Positions 8,872 to 17,305 of a DNA stretch of 64,000 nt are shown here, piece by piece. The stretch lies in the NCBI RefSeq assembly GCF_900142875.1, contig NZ_FRCK01000008.1, positions 94,430 to 158,429 of the forward strand, given 5' to 3'. The position numbers and the translations under genes are program-made. This stretch comes from Paracoccus solventivorans (GTDB lineage: Bacteria > Pseudomonadota > Alphaproteobacteria > Rhodobacterales > Rhodobacteraceae). A model generated the notes under the pieces. It ran no database searches. It was given only the letters and a program-made list of their open reading frames with translations, and was not told where the DNA came from. Positions within the stretch are counted from its first letter, which is position 1. Each line of letters starts with the position of its first letter.

Positions 8872-9777
8872 CTACGCTTCCCCCCGGGCGCCGCGCGCCA
8901 GTCGCAGCATGTCCTGCATGAAGGGTTGGTCGCGGTCTTCCTCGCGGATGGCGGCATAAAGCCGGCGGGTGACGCCGTGCCGGCCCAGGCGCAGGGTGGC
9001 AAGGTCGGGGTTATCGACCTCGCGCTGCATCACCCAGTCGGGCAGCACCGCCACCCCCCGCCCCGAGGCGACCAGCAGCAGGATGACGTCGGTCAGCTCG
9101 ATCTCGCGCACCGCCGCCGGCTGCACCCCGGCGGGGCCGAGGAAATGGGAAAACACGTCCAGCCGCGCCCGGTCCATCGGATAGGTGATCAGGGTCTCGG
9201 TCGCCAGATCGGCGGGCTCGGCAAAGTCGCGCCCGGCCAGCGGATGGGCGGCGGCCACCGCCAACAGCGGCTGATAGTCGAACAGCGGCTCGAAGATCAC
9301 CCCCGGCAATTCCTCGGGGTCCGAGGAGATCACCAGATCGGCCTCGCCCCGCACCAGCGCCGGCAGCGCGGTGAAGGCCAGCCCGGCGCGCACGTCGATA
9401 TCGACCTGCGGCCAGCCGTGGCGAAACGCGTCCAGCGCCGGCAGCAGCCAGTTGAAACAGGCGTGGCATTCCATGGCGATATGCAGCCGGCCGACGCGGC
9501 CCTGGGTCACGCCGCGGATCTCGGCCTCGGCGGCCTCGACCATGGGCAGCACCTGCCGGGCCAGCGCCAGCAGCCGCAGCCCGGCGGGGGACAGGCGCAT
9601 CGGCTTGCTTTGGCGCAGAAACAGCGTGGTGCCGGCCTGTTCCTCCAGCGCGCGCACCTGATGGGACAGCGCCGACTGGGTGATGTTCAGCACCTCGGCG
9701 GCGCGGGCCAGCCCGCCCTGGTCATGGATGGCGCGGATCGTCCGCAGATGGCGCAGTTCAAGATGCATCGGATTCAT
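8872..9777 (-). CDS. metR: LysR-type regulator, MetR
   Basis: A 301-residue LysR-type transcriptional regulator. The N-terminal winged HTH is clear ('LRTIRAIHDQGGLARAAEVL' then 'TQSALSHQVRALE'). The rest is a periplasmic-binding-like effector domain. The first effector strand contains 'MECHACFNWLLPALDAFR', which matches MetR proteins, and the gene is divergent from metF, the classic MetR arrangement with homocysteine as co-regulator. Two in-frame ATGs (9777 and 9768) are possible, and I give the longer. It should activate metF and perhaps repress itself from the shared 73-bp intergenic region. Confidence in LysR is very high and in MetR high. Confidence 0.9.
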   Translation of the reverse strand: MNPMHLELRHLRTIRAIHDQGGLARAAEVLNITQSALSHQVRALEEQAGTTLFLRQSKPMRLSPAGLRLLALARQVLPMVEAAEAEIRGVTQGRVGRLHIAMECHACFNWLLPALDAFRHGWPQVDIDVRAGLAFTALPALVRGEADLVISSDPEELPGVIFEPLFDYQPLLAVAAAHPLAGRDFAEPADLATETLITYPMDRARLDVFSHFLGPAGVQPAAVREIELTDVILLLVASGRGVAVLPDWVMQREVDNPDLATLRLGRHGVTRRLYAAIREEDRDQPFMQDMLRLARGARGEA

Positions 9778-9807
9778 GTGAAACTTGTGTAAGTTGAATT
9801 TGTCTCA
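9773..9807. promoter_or_regulatory. Candidate MetR-binding region between metR and metF
   Basis: The short divergent gap holds TTCATGTGAA (9773-9782) and TGAATTTGTCTCA (9795-9807). The second matches the enterobacterial MetR box TGAA-N5-TTCA at seven of eight fixed positions. This is inference from motif and gene order only. Confidence 0.4.
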
Positions 9808-9850
9808 CGCATCGCCGCGTGGCACAAGGGCTGCGAAAGGAAGCCCGCCC

Positions 9851-10714
9851 ATGACCCTCACCGCCCCCCGCATCAGCTTCGAGTTCTTCCCGCCGAAGAA
9901 CCTCGACCAGTCCTTCAAGCTGTGGGAAACCGCGAATGCGCTGGCGCCGCTGGGGCCGGATTTCGTGTCGGTCACCTATGGCGCGGGCGGCACCACAAGG
10001 CAACTGACGCATGAGGCGGTGACGGCGCTGGCGTCGAACTATGGGCTGAACGTGGCGGCGCATCTGACCTGCGTCGAGGCGACCCGGGCCGAAACCATGC
10101 AAATCGTCGACGACTATGCCGCCGCGGGTGTGACGGAAATCGTGGCGCTGCGCGGCGACCCGCCGCAGGGGGCCGACCGCTTTCGCCCGCACCCCGAGGG
10201 TTTTGCGGATTCGGTCGAGCTGATCGGCGCCATCGCCGCGCGCGGCGGCTTCACCATCCGCTGCGGCGCCTACCCCGAGCCGCATCCCGAAAGCCCGGAT
10301 ACCGCCGCCGACGTGAGCTGGCTGAAGCGCAAGATCGACGCGGGCGCCAGCAGCGCCATCACCCAGTTCTTCTTTGACGCGGACGTGTATTTCCGCTTTC
10401 GCGACGCCTGCGACGCGGCGGAGATCGCGGCGCCGATCATCCCGGGCATCCTGCCGGTGCAAAGCTGGGCGGGCGCCAAACGCTTTGCCGCGCGCTGCGG
10501 CGCCTCGGTCCCGCAATGGGCGGACGAGGCCTTTGCCGCCGCCGGCCCCGAGGGCGAGCGGGCGCTGGCCATCGACATGGCGGCCGGGCTGTGCCGGCGG
10601 CTGATCGAGGGCGGCGTGGAGCGGCTGCATTTCTACACCGTCAACCGCCCCGACATGACGCTGGCGGTCTGCAAGGCGCTGGGGATCGAGGCGCGGCAGG
10701 CTCAGGTCGCCTGA
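9851..10714 (+). CDS. metF: Methylenetetrahydrofolate reductase
   Basis: Flavoenzyme reducing 5,10-methylene-THF to 5-methyl-THF, the methyl donor for methionine synthesis. The 287-residue product has the family length. 'ISFEFFPPK' near the start contains the catalytic Glu region, 'VSVTYGAGG' and 'HLTCVEA' follow in the barrel, and 'ALRGDPP' plus 'CGAYPEPHPE' are diagnostic for MetF. 'SSAITQFFFDADVYFRF' and the C-terminal 'GVERLHFYTVNRPD' are also standard. The ATG at 9851 is preceded by a GAAAGGAAG ribosome-binding site. It is divergent from metR. Its last 13 bp overlap the stop end of the convergent DUF2235 gene. Confidence 0.97.
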   Translation: MTLTAPRISFEFFPPKNLDQSFKLWETANALAPLGPDFVSVTYGAGGTTRQLTHEAVTALASNYGLNVAAHLTCVEATRAETMQIVDDYAAAGVTEIVALRGDPPQGADRFRPHPEGFADSVELIGAIAARGGFTIRCGAYPEPHPESPDTAADVSWLKRKIDAGASSAITQFFFDADVYFRFRDACDAAEIAAPIIPGILPVQSWAGAKRFAARCGASVPQWADEAFAAAGPEGERALAIDMAAGLCRRLIEGGVERLHFYTVNRPDMTLAVCKALGIEARQAQVA

Positions 10715-11871
10715 TCGGGCGAGGGCGCGGCGGTCTCGGCCGCTTTTGCCCCGGACCGGCGCCGCAGCCGGTGGCGCATCGCCCGCAGCCGGCCGCCGAA
10801 GCGGGTGCGCGCGCGCTCGGGCGCGCCGCGCGGACTGCGGCGGATCCGTTCGGGGTCGATGACCAGCGCCGGGCCGCCATAGGGCAGCGGCACCGATTCG
10901 TGCAGCCGGTCGCCTGCGGTGCCGACGGTGCGCGGCGCGCGCAGCAGGAACACCCGCCCCCAGCGATACCAGGTCCCCATCGAGGGCGCGGTGACGTCCG
11001 TCGCCAGCCCCTCGCGCCAGTCCGGCGGCAGCGGCAGCCCCTGCGCCGCAGCCTTTTCCAGCATCCAGATCAGCGGGATATTGGCCAGCGGCCGGCATTC
11101 CTCGCACCCGTCCAGCTGGCCGCCGATATCGGCATGAGAGCCGCGGAACCAGCGTTGCTCGACCCGCCCTTTCGGGTGGTCGGCCCAGAGGATCGGAAAG
11201 AACGCCGCCCTGGTTTCGTCCAGCGCCAGCGCATGGGCGCCAAAGCGGACATGCGGCGCCAGCCCGTGGTTGTGAAAGCGGTGGCTGCCCTCGGTCAGCA
11301 TCCACAGCAGCGGCAGCCGCACCCCCAGCGCTGCCACGGTGTCGAACAGCCCCAGCATGTCGACGGGCACCTGCGGGTGGCAGCGCCGGCGCAGCCCGGC
11401 GCGCACCGCGTCCGAGGCTCCGTCGCGATAGATGCGCCAGGCGACGCGGATGTTGCGTTCCGTCGCATGGCGGGGGCGCAGCAGCCCCACCCGGGCGATC
11501 ATCCCGACCAGCGACCGCGCTGCGAACGCGCCCCGCGAATAGCCGAAGACGAAGATCGGGTCGCCCGGACGCCAGCTGCTGGCCAGCCAGCCATAGGCGG
11601 TGGCGATGCGATCCTCGATCCCGCGGCCGGTCATCACCGAGCGCCAGTCGTCCCATTGCAGCCCGCGCCCGTAATGCACCCGCACCGGCATCTGTCCGCC
11701 CGGTTCGCCGCCCAGTCCACTGCCCGGCCCGGCATCCGGCCCGCGCTGCGAGCCGGCCCGCAGCACCAGCCGCCGGATCGTGGCGATATGCGTCGCCCGC
11801 CGCCCGCGGCGCGAGGCGAGGGTTCCGTCCAGCAGGACGACATGGGCGATGGGCGGGCGGTGCAGCGGCAT
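10702..11871 (-). CDS. DUF2235 (Tle1-like) alpha/beta hydrolase
   Basis: A 389-residue protein of the DUF2235 family, alpha/beta hydrolases that include type VI secretion phospholipase effectors of the Tle1 group. Visible features: 'VVLLDGTLAS' near the N terminus (family motif with Asp and Gly), the nucleophile elbow 'FGYSRGAFAARS' with S112, and 'DMLGLFDTVAALG' and 'WFRGSHADIGG' carrying the candidate acid and histidine. There is no signal peptide and no secretion gene nearby, so there is no support for an effector role. A cytoplasmic lipase/esterase is the neutral call. The C-terminal 60 residues are Arg-rich. Confidence 0.8.
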   Translation of the reverse strand: MPLHRPPIAHVVLLDGTLASRRGRRATHIATIRRLVLRAGSQRGPDAGPGSGLGGEPGGQMPVRVHYGRGLQWDDWRSVMTGRGIEDRIATAYGWLASSWRPGDPIFVFGYSRGAFAARSLVGMIARVGLLRPRHATERNIRVAWRIYRDGASDAVRAGLRRRCHPQVPVDMLGLFDTVAALGVRLPLLWMLTEGSHRFHNHGLAPHVRFGAHALALDETRAAFFPILWADHPKGRVEQRWFRGSHADIGGQLDGCEECRPLANIPLIWMLEKAAAQGLPLPPDWREGLATDVTAPSMGTWYRWGRVFLLRAPRTVGTAGDRLHESVPLPYGGPALVIDPERIRRSPRGAPERARTRFGGRLRAMRHRLRRRSGAKAAETAAPSPDQAT

Positions 11872-11932
11872 GATCCCATCATCAACCCGGAAGATTGCGA
11901 TTCGGTTTACCCGAGCGGCAATTCCGGGCGCC

Positions 11933-13090
11933 CTAGTAGAAGCGGCGCACCGTCATCTGGGCAAGCTCGCCGAAACCGTTGAAGCGGGTGTTGGTCACCA
12001 CCGAATAGGCGCCGGCGCCGTGGAAGATGACGTAGTCCCCCTCGGCGATGTTCTCGGGCAGCGAGACCTCGCCCGGCAGCCGGTCCACCGAATCGCAGGT
12101 CGGGCCAAAGACCACCCGGCCGGGGCCGTTCTCGCCGCGCGGCTCGCCCTCGGGCGTCAGCACCTCGATGCGGTCGAGGTTGCCGATCACCGGCAGCTCG
12201 TTCATCGCGCCATAGACGCCGTCGTTCAAGAACACCGCCTGCCCGTCGCGCACCGCCTTGACGCGGGTGATGATGGCAAAGGCGTCGGCGCAGATGCCGC
12301 GGCCGGGCTCGCACACCAGCGTGGGCGCGTCATGGCCGAAGGCCTGCGCGGTGGTGCGCCGGATCAGGTCGAAGATCGCGCGCAGGTCGGGTTCCACCCC
12401 GCGCACCCGCCAGGACGGAAACCCGCCGCCGACGTTCAGCCGTCGCGGGGTCACGCCGGCCATGGCGGCGATTTCGGCCGCGGTGCGGATATATTGTTCC
12501 CAGGCGGCCGGGTCGGTGCATTGCGTGCCGGGGTGGAAGGTCAGCGACGGCACATAGCCGCGCGCCGCCACCTCGCGCAGCAGCTCGGCCGCCAGTTCCG
12601 GCGTGGCCCCGAACTTGGAGCCGAAATCATAGGCCGCGCCCGGCACCGGCAGCTTGAAGCGGGCCGAGATCTCGCAGCCCTCGGGGGGGACCTGCTCGAA
12701 CAGCTTGTCCAGCTCGCTGCGGCTGTCCACCGACCACGCCTTGATGCCGGCGGCGACCGCATGGGCGATTTCGGCGCGGGAACGCACCGGGTTGTGGTAA
12801 TGCCGCGCTGCGTGGGGGGCGAGCCGGCCGATCAGGTCGATCTCGAACGGCGAGGCCACGTCGAAGCCGGTGATCCCTGCGGCGACCAGATTGCGGATCA
12901 CCGCCGCGTCGGGGTTCGACTTGACCGCATAGGTCACCAGCCCGGGGAAGCCGGCGATGAATTCCCGCGCGCGCTGCTGCAGCACGCTGGGGGCAAAGAC
13001 CAGCACCGGGTTTTCCGGTTGCAGGCTGCGGATGATCTCGGCGGGGTTGTCCCAGACGGTCACGGCCAGCTGGCCTTCGCTCAGTCCCAT
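11933..13090 (-). CDS. Type III PLP decarboxylase, probable ornithine decarboxylase
   Basis: A 385-residue alanine-racemase-fold decarboxylase of the ornithine/diaminopimelate/arginine group. The PLP lysine is K57 in 'TYAVKSNPD', the glycine-rich phosphate loop is 'LNVGGGFPSW', 'CEPGRGICADAF' contains the conserved EPGR, and 'FGPTCDSVDRL' supplies the active-site Cys-Asp typical of ornithine decarboxylases rather than diaminopimelate decarboxylases. It ends '...QMTVRRFY'. The likely reaction is ornithine to putrescine. The start at 13090 is preceded by GAAAGGA. It is divergent from an Lrp/AsnC gene, which probably regulates it. Decarboxylation of lysine or another basic amino acid cannot be excluded. 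Confidence 0.88.
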   Translation of the reverse strand: MGLSEGQLAVTVWDNPAEIIRSLQPENPVLVFAPSVLQQRAREFIAGFPGLVTYAVKSNPDAAVIRNLVAAGITGFDVASPFEIDLIGRLAPHAARHYHNPVRSRAEIAHAVAAGIKAWSVDSRSELDKLFEQVPPEGCEISARFKLPVPGAAYDFGSKFGATPELAAELLREVAARGYVPSLTFHPGTQCTDPAAWEQYIRTAAEIAAMAGVTPRRLNVGGGFPSWRVRGVEPDLRAIFDLIRRTTAQAFGHDAPTLVCEPGRGICADAFAIITRVKAVRDGQAVFLNDGVYGAMNELPVIGNLDRIEVLTPEGEPRGENGPGRVVFGPTCDSVDRLPGEVSLPENIAEGDYVIFHGAGAYSVVTNTRFNGFGELAQMTVRRFY

Positions 13091-13154
13091 GCGCAATCCT
13101 TTCGTTCCCTGACCGGGGTATACCACCGCACAACGCGAGACGCGCCCTATGGGG

Positions 13155-13167
13155 CGCAAATATTGCG
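13155..13167. promoter_or_regulatory. Candidate Lrp/AsnC operator
   Basis: Perfect inverted repeat CGCAA-ATA-TTGCG in the 149-bp gap between the divergent decarboxylase and Lrp genes. The AT centre with flanking TTGCG fits Lrp-family sites. Assignment is by position and symmetry only. Confidence 0.4.
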
Positions 13168-13239
13168 ATTGAAAGGATGGATTGTCGCGTGGGCTCGGTT
13201 AAAATGACCGGAACCACCGGCGAAAAGACGACGAAAACC

Positions 13240-13671
13240 ATGGATGACACCGACCGCGCGATCATTGCGCAGCTTGGACAGGATGCGCGCATGTCGGTGG
13301 CGGTGCTGGCGCGGCGGCTGAAACTGGCGCGTTCCACCGTGCAGGCGCGGCTGGAACGGCTGGAAAGCTCGGGCGCCATCGCGGGTTACACGCTGCGCCT
13401 GGGCGAGGCCGCGCGCGTCACCCGCATCCGCGCCACCTGCATGTTGACGATCGAGCCGCGCGCCCAGCCGGCGATTCTGGCGCGGCTGCGGGCGATGCCG
13501 GCGGTCGAGCGGGTGCATACCACCAGCGGCCGGGTGGATCTGCTGCTGCAGCTGGGCTGCGCCTCGACCACGGAACTGGACGAGGTGCTGGACCGGATCG
13601 GCAATCTGCCCGGGGTGCGGTCGTCGGAAAGCCTGGTGCATCTGTCGACCAAGCTGGACCGGGCGCTTTAG
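13240..13671 (+). CDS. Lrp/AsnC family transcriptional regulator
   Basis: A 143-residue feast/famine regulator. 'DDTDRAIIAQLGQDARMSVAVLARRLKLARSTVQARLERLESSGAI' is the N-terminal HTH_AsnC domain. The RAM ligand-binding domain follows, with 'MPAVERVHTTSGRVDLLLQL' and 'LPGVRSSESLVHLS'. The start at 13240 (MDDTDRAI) is the family position, and the in-frame ATG at 13204 would add a low-quality extension. Divergence from the ornithine-decarboxylase-like gene suggests it senses a basic amino acid and controls that gene and itself. It overlaps the HxlR stop end by 4 bp, convergently. Confidence 0.92.
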   Translation: MDDTDRAIIAQLGQDARMSVAVLARRLKLARSTVQARLERLESSGAIAGYTLRLGEAARVTRIRATCMLTIEPRAQPAILARLRAMPAVERVHTTSGRVDLLLQLGCASTTELDEVLDRIGNLPGVRSSESLVHLSTKLDRAL

Positions 13672-14324
13672 CCCTCGCCCGGCGGACCCAGCCGGAAACG
13701 GTCGATGACCGCCTGCCCCAGTGCTTCGTTGCCGTCGAAACCGATCAGCCCCTGCGCCACCAGCTGCGCCAGCGGCGCCGGGCCATAGACGGCGATGGCC
13801 ATGGCGTTGGCGGGGCCGCGAAAGATCGCATCGCCCTCGGGGCGGTCGCTGCGGCGGGTGTGCATTCCGGCGCCCGTCAGCGTGGTCGAGAAGATCTCGG
13901 CGCCCATGTCGAACCCGGCGTGCAGCAGGTCCCCCGGCCCGGGCCGCAGCATCGATTCCATCGACAGCATCAGCGAGGTCGGGCTGATCGGCAGCCGGTG
14001 GTCGTGGCCCGGTACCGCCACCCCCCACTGGCACAGCGCCAGCAGCACCGGGCGCAGCCCCAGCCCGTGGGCGGTCAGCTCATAGACCGGGGCGTTGGCG
14101 GGGGCGGGCAGGGTGCGGTGGGTCAGCAGCCCGGCGGCTTCCATCTCTTCCAGGCGGCGGGCCAGCATGTTGGTGGCGATGCCCGGCAGCCCGGCGCGGA
14201 TCAGGCCGAATCGCTTGGGGCCCAGCATCAGCTCGCGCGCGATCAACAGCGCCCAGCGGTCGCCGATCAGGTCCAGCGCATGGGCGGCCAGGCAGCCTTC
14301 GCCATAGGTCTTGCGGTCAGCCAT
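13668..14324 (-). CDS. HxlR family transcriptional regulator
   Basis: A 218-residue winged-helix regulator. The first 110 residues are the HxlR domain: 'GEGCLAAHALDLIGDRWALLIARELMLGPKRF' with the single N-terminal cysteine expected for redox- or aldehyde-sensing members, then 'LPGIATNMLARRLEEMEAAGLL' and 'YELTAHGLGLRPVL'. The extra C-terminal 100 residues resemble the SCP2-like extension seen in longer HxlR proteins. It is divergent from the DUF1428-VOC-GST-GST operon, with a perfect palindrome between them, so it most likely represses that operon. Its effector is unknown. Confidence 0.88.
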   Translation of the reverse strand: MADRKTYGEGCLAAHALDLIGDRWALLIARELMLGPKRFGLIRAGLPGIATNMLARRLEEMEAAGLLTHRTLPAPANAPVYELTAHGLGLRPVLLALCQWGVAVPGHDHRLPISPTSLMLSMESMLRPGPGDLLHAGFDMGAEIFSTTLTGAGMHTRRSDRPEGDAIFRGPANAMAIAVYGPAPLAQLVAQGLIGFDGNEALGQAVIDRFRLGPPGEG

Positions 14325-14369
14325 TTCCTGCCGGTCCCCTTTCTCTCTTGTTCTGCTTTACAATTTCTC

Positions 14370-14386
14370 GCTTGCAAAATGCAAGC
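14370..14386. promoter_or_regulatory. Candidate HxlR operator
   Basis: Perfect inverted repeat GCTTGC-AAAAT-GCAAGC centred in the 99-bp gap between the HxlR gene and the DUF1428 operon. It overlaps the region where promoters for both directions should lie. A TTTACA at 14357-14362 is a possible -35 box for the operon, but no convincing -10 box is seen. Confidence 0.45.
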
Positions 14387-14423
14387 ACTGTGGCAGCGTA
14401 GAAAGACAAAGGGAGGACCAGCC

Positions 14424-15152
14424 ATGACCTATTACAGCGGCTCGGTGGCTGCGGTTCCGGCCGCGAACCGCAACGCCTATCTGGAACATGTCCGCCGCGC
14501 ATGGCCGCTCATGCGCGAACAGGGCGTCACCAGGATGGTCGAGACCTGGGGCGAGGACGTCCCCCACGGCAAACGCACCGACTTCTATCGCGCCGTGCAG
14601 GCGCAAGAGGGCGAGGTGCCGGTGTTTTCCTGGATGGAATGGCCCGACCGCGCCACCTGCGACGCGGCATTCCAGCGGATGATGGCGGACGAAAGCTTCC
14701 CCGAGCGGATGGGCGAGGTGCCGTTCGACGGCAAGCGCATGATCTTCGGCGGCTTTGCACCGCTGACCGCCGACGGCACCGACCGCGGCGCGGGCTGGTT
14801 CCAGGGCTTCCTGCTGGCGGTGCCTGCCGACAAGCGCGAGGCCTATGCCAGCATGGCCCGCGAGGCGCATGAGCAGATGTTCGCCCCCAACGGCTGCATG
14901 GGCACGTTCGAGACCTGGGGCGAGGACGTGCTCCGCGGCAAGCTGACCGACATGTATCGCGCCGTCGAGGCCGAGGACGGCGAGGTGGTGGTGTTTTCCT
15001 GGACCGCCTGGCCCGACCGCGCCACCTGCGAGGCCGCGGGCAAGGCGATGGAGGCCTCCATGCAGGGGCAGGAGATGCCCGACATGCCCTTTGACGGGCA
15101 GCGGATGATATGGGGCGGCTTTGCCCCGATCTTCGACAGCGACCGCGGTTGA
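14424..15152 (+). CDS. Tandem DUF1428 protein
   Basis: A 242-residue protein made of two DUF1428 units. Residues about 1-115 begin 'YYSGSVAAVPAANRNAYLEHV' and contain 'VETWGEDVPHGKRTDFYRAV', 'FSWMEWPDRATCDAA' and 'PFDGKRMIFGGFAPL'. Residues about 122-240 repeat the pattern with 'ETWGEDVLRGKLTDMYRAV', 'FSWTAWPDRATCEAA' and 'PFDGQRMIWGGFAPI'. Most DUF1428 proteins have a single unit of about 120 residues forming a dimeric ferredoxin-like fold, so this is an internal duplication that would fold as a pseudo-dimer. A strong GGGAGGA site precedes the ATG. It is first in an operon with VOC and GST genes. Its biochemical role is unknown. Confidence 0.88.
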   Translation: MTYYSGSVAAVPAANRNAYLEHVRRAWPLMREQGVTRMVETWGEDVPHGKRTDFYRAVQAQEGEVPVFSWMEWPDRATCDAAFQRMMADESFPERMGEVPFDGKRMIFGGFAPLTADGTDRGAGWFQGFLLAVPADKREAYASMAREAHEQMFAPNGCMGTFETWGEDVLRGKLTDMYRAVEAEDGEVVVFSWTAWPDRATCEAAGKAMEASMQGQEMPDMPFDGQRMIWGGFAPIFDSDRG

Positions 15153-15162
15153 GGGGGGCACC

Positions 15163-15954
15163 ATGACGGATTTTCACGGAAACCCCTGCTGGTTCGAGCT
15201 GGGCACCGGCGATCTGGACGGCGCCCGGCGCTTTTACGCCGAGGTGCTGGGCTGGCAGATCGCCGATGCGGGGATGGAGGGCTTCACCTATCTGCTGGCG
15301 CAGGCCGATGGCGACATGGTGGCCGGGATGATGGCGCTGGAGCGGCAGGCGGGCGCGCCGCCGCCGAACTGGACCATCTACCTTGCCGTCGACGACTGCG
15401 ACCAAAGCGCAGAGCTGATCACCGCCGCCGGCGGCACGGTGCTGAAGGGGCCGGCCGACATCCCCGGCACCGGCCGCTTTGCCGTCGCCACCGACCCGCA
15501 GGGGGCGGTGTTCGGCATCCTGCAACCCGACATGAGCAGCATGTCCGAGGCCGAGCTGCGCAAGGCCCGCGAAGGCGGCGCCTTCAACCAGCGCAAGGCC
15601 GGGCACGGCAACTGGATCGAGCTGATGTCCCGGGACCCCGAGGCGGGGTTCGAGTTCTATTCCTCCCTGTTCGGCTGGACCAAGGGGCAGGCGATGGACA
15701 TGGGCGAGATGGGCATCTACCAGCTGTTCCGCCGCGGCGGCACCGACATCGGCGCGGTGATGGGCCTGGGCGAGGCGCCGCAGCCGGCGTGGCTGCCCTA
15801 TTTCGGCGTCGACGGCGTGGACGCCGCCATCGCCCGCATCACCGCCTCGGGCGGGCGGGTGGCCCATGGCCCGCAAGAGGTCCCCGGCGGCGCCTTCATC
15901 GCGGTGGCGACCGACCCGCAGGGCGCATGGTTCGCCGTGGTCGGGCCACGCTGA
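15163..15954 (+). CDS. Two-domain VOC (glyoxalase/bleomycin resistance) protein
   Basis: A 263-residue protein with two vicinal-oxygen-chelate domains. The first starts 'PCWFELGTGDLDGARRFYAEVLGW' and ends 'GRFAVATDPQGAVFGIL'. The second starts 'NWIELMSRDPEAGFEFYSSLFGW' and ends 'GAFIAVATDPQGAWFAVV'. The D/E-FY pattern at each domain start is typical. Members bind a divalent metal and may be lyases, dioxygenases or ligand-sequestering proteins, and the exact chemistry is not readable. It lies 10 bp after the DUF1428 gene and 9 bp before the first GST, clearly one operon. Confidence 0.88.
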   Translation: MTDFHGNPCWFELGTGDLDGARRFYAEVLGWQIADAGMEGFTYLLAQADGDMVAGMMALERQAGAPPPNWTIYLAVDDCDQSAELITAAGGTVLKGPADIPGTGRFAVATDPQGAVFGILQPDMSSMSEAELRKAREGGAFNQRKAGHGNWIELMSRDPEAGFEFYSSLFGWTKGQAMDMGEMGIYQLFRRGGTDIGAVMGLGEAPQPAWLPYFGVDGVDAAIARITASGGRVAHGPQEVPGGAFIAVATDPQGAWFAVVGPR

Positions 15955-15963
15955 GGCGGCGGG

Positions 15964-16596
15964 ATGCTGACCATCACCACCTTTGACCGCGTGCCGCAGG
16001 CGGCGCGCGGCTATGTCCGCGACCTGCGGGTCCGCTGGGCCTGCGAGGAAGCCGGGCTGCCTTATCGCGTCGAGACCGTGCCACTGGACCCGCGCACGCC
16101 CGATCATGTCGCGCGCCAGCCCTTTGCGCAGGTGCCGATCCTGCGTGACGGCGGGCTTGTGCTGTTCGAAAGCGGCGCCATCGTGCTGTATCTGGCCGGG
16201 CGCTCGGCGGTGCTGATGCCGCAAGACCGCGAACCCGAGGTCACGCAATGGGTGATCGCGGCGCTGAACTCGGTCGAGAGCTGGATCTTTCCGTGGCTGA
16301 TCGCGCGTTTTCAGCGCGACGAGGCCGCTACCGGCAAGGCGGTCCCGCAGATGAACGTGCGGCTCGGGCAGATGCAGACGGTGCTGGCCGGCCGCGACTG
16401 GCTGCTGGACGAAGGCTTCAGCGCCGCCGATTTGATCATGGCCGACGTGCTGCGCATCGTGAACGACGCGGGCGCGCTGGCTGAATATCCGGCGCTCGCG
16501 GCTTATGTGGCGCGGGCAACCGCGCGGCCTGCATTCGCCCGCGCCCACGCTGCCCAGATGGCGCATTTCGCCCCCCAGGACGGGGCGCCGGAATGA
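15964..16596 (+). CDS. Glutathione S-transferase family protein (first of two)
   Basis: A 210-residue GST. The thioredoxin-like N-domain has 'RVRWACEEAGLPYRVETV', the cis-Pro 'FAQVPILRDGG' and the glutathione-contact 'LFESGAIVLYLAG'. The all-helical C-domain holds 'WLLDEGFSAADLIMADVLRI' (N-capping box with the buried Asp). No clear catalytic Ser or Cys stands at the usual N-terminal site, so a tyrosine- or arginine-assisted mechanism or a binding role is possible. It overlaps the second GST gene by ATGA, so the two are translationally coupled. Confidence 0.88.
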   Translation: MLTITTFDRVPQAARGYVRDLRVRWACEEAGLPYRVETVPLDPRTPDHVARQPFAQVPILRDGGLVLFESGAIVLYLAGRSAVLMPQDREPEVTQWVIAALNSVESWIFPWLIARFQRDEAATGKAVPQMNVRLGQMQTVLAGRDWLLDEGFSAADLIMADVLRIVNDAGALAEYPALAAYVARATARPAFARAHAAQMAHFAPQDGAPE

Positions 16597-17246
16597 CCCT
16601 GACCCTGTGGATGCACCCGTTTTCGTCCTTCTGCCAGAAGGTGCTGATCGCGCTTTACGAAAACGGCACCGCGTTCCAGCCGCGGCTGGTGCGGCTGGAA
16701 CTGCCCGAAGAGCGCGCGGCGCTGGCCGAGCTGTGGCCGCTGGCGCGGTTCCCGGTGCTGCAGGATGGGGACCGGGTAATCGCGGAATCCTCGATCATCA
16801 TCGAGTATCTGGACCGCGCCCATCCCGGACCGGCGCCGCTGGTGCCGCCGGACGCGCTGGAACTGCGGTTCATGGACCGGGTGTTCGACCTGTGGGTGCA
16901 GGGGCCGATGCAGGCGGCGGTCGCCGACGCGCTGGCACCGCCCGACCAGCGCAGCCCGGCGCGGGTGGAACGCGGGCGGCAGGATCTGGCAACCACCTAT
17001 CGCTGGCTGAACACCCGCTTGGCCGGGCGCGACTGGGCCGCGGGGGCGGGGTTTTCCATGGCCGACTGCGCCGCCGCCCCGGCGCTGTTCTATGCGCATT
17101 GGTTGCAGCCGATCCCCGCAGAGCTGCCGGTGCTGGCCGGATATTTCCGCCGCCTGATGGCGCGGCCTTCGGTCGCGCGGGCGGTGGACGAGGCCCGGCC
17201 CTGGCGGCATCTGCACCCGATTCCGCCGGCCGCGGACCTGCCCTGA
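16593..17246 (+). CDS. Glutathione S-transferase family protein (second of two)
   Basis: A 217-residue GST distinct from its neighbour. 'LWMHPFSSFCQKVLIALYENG' contains a candidate catalytic Ser/Cys (F-S-S-F-C) at the start of helix 1, 'LARFPVLQDGDRVIAESSIIIEYLD' is the cis-Pro plus glutathione gamma-Glu site, and 'WAAGAGFSMADCAAAPALFYA' is the C-domain signature. The ATG overlaps the stop of the upstream GST. Together with VOC and DUF1428 genes under an HxlR regulator this points to removal of an electrophile. That is inference. Confidence 0.88.
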   Translation: MTLTLWMHPFSSFCQKVLIALYENGTAFQPRLVRLELPEERAALAELWPLARFPVLQDGDRVIAESSIIIEYLDRAHPGPAPLVPPDALELRFMDRVFDLWVQGPMQAAVADALAPPDQRSPARVERGRQDLATTYRWLNTRLAGRDWAAGAGFSMADCAAAPALFYAHWLQPIPAELPVLAGYFRRLMARPSVARAVDEARPWRHLHPIPPAADLP

Positions 17247-17305
17247 TCCCTTGGCCTCGGCCCGCGCGCACGCTATTGCGTGGACCAAGCAAGGGGACCT
17301 GACGC

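Noticed and set aside
10702..11871. Type VI secretion effector
   Set aside because: The DUF2235 family includes effectors, but no vgrG, hcp, PAAR or immunity gene is present in the window.
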